Positions 61,319-64,000 of a stretch of 64,000 nucleotides of DNA are shown here, piece after piece. The notes below the pieces were generated by a model, which saw only the letters and a list, made by a program, of their open reading frames with translations, did no database searches and was not told where the DNA came from. The first letter of the stretch is position 1; the number at the start of each line of letters is the position of its first letter. Origin of the DNA: Hypomesus transpacificus (Eukaryota; Chordata; Actinopteri; Osmeriformes; Osmeridae); assembly GCF_021917145.1 (NCBI RefSeq), contig NW_025813735.1:1-64000 (forward strand), written 5' to 3'. The translations under genes were made by a program, and so were the position numbers.

Positions 61319-64000
61319 GTTTTTCTTTCTCATTAAAATGTCTTCCCTCTTTTCCATATATTTTAACCCAGAACTCTCTCTTCTTCTCCCTCCCCTCCCT
61401 CCATCTTGCTCCCCTGCTCCAGTTTCAACCAGCGTGCGTACCGCTGGCTTCAGACCATGATCTTTGCTGTGGAGGAGGTGAACCGTAACCCTAGCCTCCT
61501 CCCTGGGCTCAGGCTGGGGTACCTGGCCTCAGACTCCTGCCTGGCCGAGAGCACCACCCTGGGGGCAGCCCTGGGCATGGTGACCGGGCAGGAAGACTCC
61601 ATATCAGGTACAGACTGTGGCACAACCCCCGAGGTGCCAGTCATCATCGGAGACGCCCGCTCCTCCTCCTCCATCGTGGTGGCACAGACCCTGGGAGTGT
61701 TTACCCTGCCCATGGTAGGCAGGGAGGCTCCGTGTATGGATGAATACTACTTCTTCTTTCCCCCTCCTAACTCTGCTGGGATGCTGTGCAAAGAAACTGC
61801 TTCTATCTAAAGATTACATCTGTGTTTCCAGGAAAATTTAAACCTGGGTTTATTTCTTGTTTCTTTCTTTGTTTGTCTCTCTTTCTGACCCTGTCTGTCC
61901 TTTCCCACCAGGTGAGCTTCTTTGCTTCTTGTGCATGTTTGAGTGACAGTAGGAAGTACCCCTCCTTCTTCAGGACTGTTCCCAGCGATGCCTTCCAGGC
62001 GCGGGCCATGGCCTGGCTGCTGTCCCAGCTGGGCTGGACCTGGGTGGGCTTGTTGTCTGGGGACGATGACTACGGGAAGTACGGGGTCCAAATGCTGCTG
62101 CAGGAGCTGAGGGGCTTTGGAGTGTGTGTCTCCTACTCTGAGGTCATCCCCAAGGTATTCTACAAAAGTCTGTGTCTGTTCATCCATTGGTATAAGCTTT
62201 CCTCTTTCTCTCTTTCACACTCTCTCTCCCTCTCTGAGGTCCCCAAAGTACTGTCTGAAGACCTGACTAATTGTTTTCGTGTCGGTATCTGTTTCTGTGT
62301 TTTTGATTTTGTACATTCTTCTCTCTCTTCTCTCTTTCCTCTTTCTCTCACTTCTCTTCAGTTTCACTTCTCTTCTCTCTCTCTAATCATCCTTTTCTCC
62401 TCCCCTAAGGTCCATTCCCAGAGCAGGATCAGTCGGGTGGTTGACACCATCAAGAGGTCTTCTGCCACGGTTGTGGTGGTGTTTGCCAGCTCCCAGGACG
62501 CACAGGTGAGTCTTGTCAGTTCAAGTCTTTCTCAAATACTCACAATTAATTCCACTTGCAGCTTTATCTTGTATTGTTGCTATATGCATCGGAAGAATAT
62601 CGTAGGGCAGAGATGCCCGATGCCTATATTTGATGTGGCCCTGATATCTGCCATTGTCACATCTTCACAGAGACTGCCAGGTGTATGTAGCACTTACCTG
62701 AGGTCCACATACAACATTCTGTAAAAGACAGATCTGTCAATTTCTCTGCCAGAAAAAAGCAACTTCCTTTATCCTGTTTTTTATTCTACAGTTTCTTTTA
62801 AAAGAAGTGGTGCGTCAGAACATCACAGACAAGCAGTGGATCGCAACTGAGGGCTGGGTCACCTTCACCAGCCTCTCGGTCCCCCAGAACCTCCCCTCGC
62901 TAGCCGGCACCATCGGGTTTGCCCTCCGGAGGGCCCCTATCCCTGGGCTGGGAGCCTTCCTGACCCAGCTGAGGCCAGGCGGGCCCTCGCCCCATCACGA
63001 TCCCTTCCTCAGGGAATTGTGGGAAGATCTGTTTGGGTGTTCTTTGGAGGCCAGTCAGGGCACTGCTCGGCTGTGTTCAGGGTCAGAGGTCATAGGTCAG
63101 TGTTGTCTGTTACAGGATAAAAACGACTGTGTTGATCGTCACGAAATGAAGCATAGCATTGTCATACTTTTTGTCATATTGACCGTCACTGTTAACCATG
63201 TTTTTGTGTAATTCTGTGATCGTTTTAAACCCAGTGGAGGGGGAGAGTATGTACGCAGACGTGTCACAGCTGAGGGCCACCTATAACGTGTACAAGGCAG
63301 TGTACGCCATCGCGCACGCTCTGCATGGCATGCTGGCCTGCCCTCCTGGAGACCAGTGTCCCAACCTCCAGCGCTTGCAGCCCAAAGACGTGAGCTGACC
63401 TTTAACATCATACTGACTAAGGATTTAGAAACACGTAATGAAAGGGATTATTCTTTAAGGGATTATCGGTCCAAATTATTCAATCCTATTTTATTCAGAT
63501 CTATTTTCATGATTAACAACCAAATACTGTAAAATGGGAGTTGCTCTGTTACAGATTGTTCAGTACCTGAGAGGTGTGAACTTCACCACACATGTGGGTG
63601 ATCCCGTCCACTTTGACCAGAATGGAGATCCACCTGCTTCCTATGACATCATCAACTGGCACGTGACCCCACAGGGTGGGGTGGAGTTTGCCACCGTCGG
63701 ACATTTTGTGTCATCTGATGGATCGGGGGGTCAGTTTCATCTGGAAATCGAGAGAGTGATGTGGGGTGCTGGGAGTGGACGTGAGGTAAGACTCAAGGAA
63801 ATACAAATGTATGCAAAGGGGAGGGTGCAGTGGTATTTTTTAACATTTTGATAGTATTTTGTATTTTAGGAGTATATTGTCCACTAAATATTTGCAAGAG
63901 TAAAAACTTATGCAAGGATACTTGATCATCTCTTTACTAATGATCCCGGGATTTGTGAAGCTAGCAGAGCTAATTATAACAGGATATACTATTCTAGCAT
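61217..64000 (+). pseudogene. Receptor gene H: OlfC/V2R-like, 5'-broken, running off the window
   Basis: Exons 2-7 are recognisable and open: 61423-61714, 61912-62154, 62410-62505, 62792-63095, 63235-63389, 63555-63785. Exon 8 onward lies beyond the edge. The first exon starts normally (ATG 61,217, [20 protein letters not shown]) but after AKPVS at about 61,317 it jumps into sequence that belongs near the end of intron 1. The donor site and the rest of exon 1 are gone, and the frame stops at 61,334. Apart from this it copies gene G's exons in inverted orientation with one base change seen. Its upstream promoter block is missing. Either a head-damaged pseudogene or an assembly artefact. Confidence 0.65.
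61319..64000. repeat. Right arm of the large inverted repeat (gene H side)
   Basis: Partner of 58,188-60,869. It reaches the window edge still matching, so the true arm is longer than 2,682 bp. Confidence 0.95.

Overview
The window is nuclear DNA from a ray-finned fish, most likely a teleost. It has split genes with GT-AG introns, fish-type transposons (an RTE/Rex3-like LINE, tRNA-derived SINEs, hAT and TTAA-flanked elements) and many microsatellites. From about 7.2 kb to the right edge it is one gene cluster of class C G-protein-coupled receptors of the OlfC (fish V2R-like, olfactory amino-acid receptor) family. Bases 1-7,200 hold no gene I can support, only simple repeats and minisatellites.

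I name the receptor genes A to H from left to right. A (7,727-13,651, + strand) is tail-to-tail with B (14,697-22,679, - strand). C (23,660-28,220), D (30,678-37,625), E (39,759-44,217), F (46,675-53,622) and G (55,743-61,133) follow B on the - strand. H (61,217 to beyond the edge) is + and head-to-head with G. A to F each give an 11-exon, 2,565-nt reading frame (854 aa) with the same exon lengths (218, 292, 243, 96, 304, 155, 231, 124, 194, 279, 429). The layout is signal peptide, Venus-flytrap ligand-binding domain, nine-cysteine domain and seven-helix domain. Next to the usual six-exon V2R/OlfC plan, the large ligand-domain exon is cut by three extra introns and the membrane exon by two.

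The cluster grew by duplication. Genes with a short intron 7 (A, C, E, G, H) alternate with genes with a long intron 7 (B, D, F). A C+D block of about 16 kb is repeated almost base for base as E+F. G carries two copies of exon 8 around a recombination junction. G and H form an inverted repeat with arms of at least 2.68 kb, whose centre has damaged both first exons and removed the shared upstream region. At the left end A appears inverted, with a breakpoint inside its own upstream region. Several transposon insertions have clean empty sites in sister genes.

The intact genes probably encode plasma-membrane receptors of olfactory sensory neurons. All five residues that bind the alpha-amino-acid group in related receptors are present, so amino-acid ligands are likely. 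The near-identical 16-kb repeat and the inverted repeat could be real recent events or assembly errors; sequence alone cannot decide.
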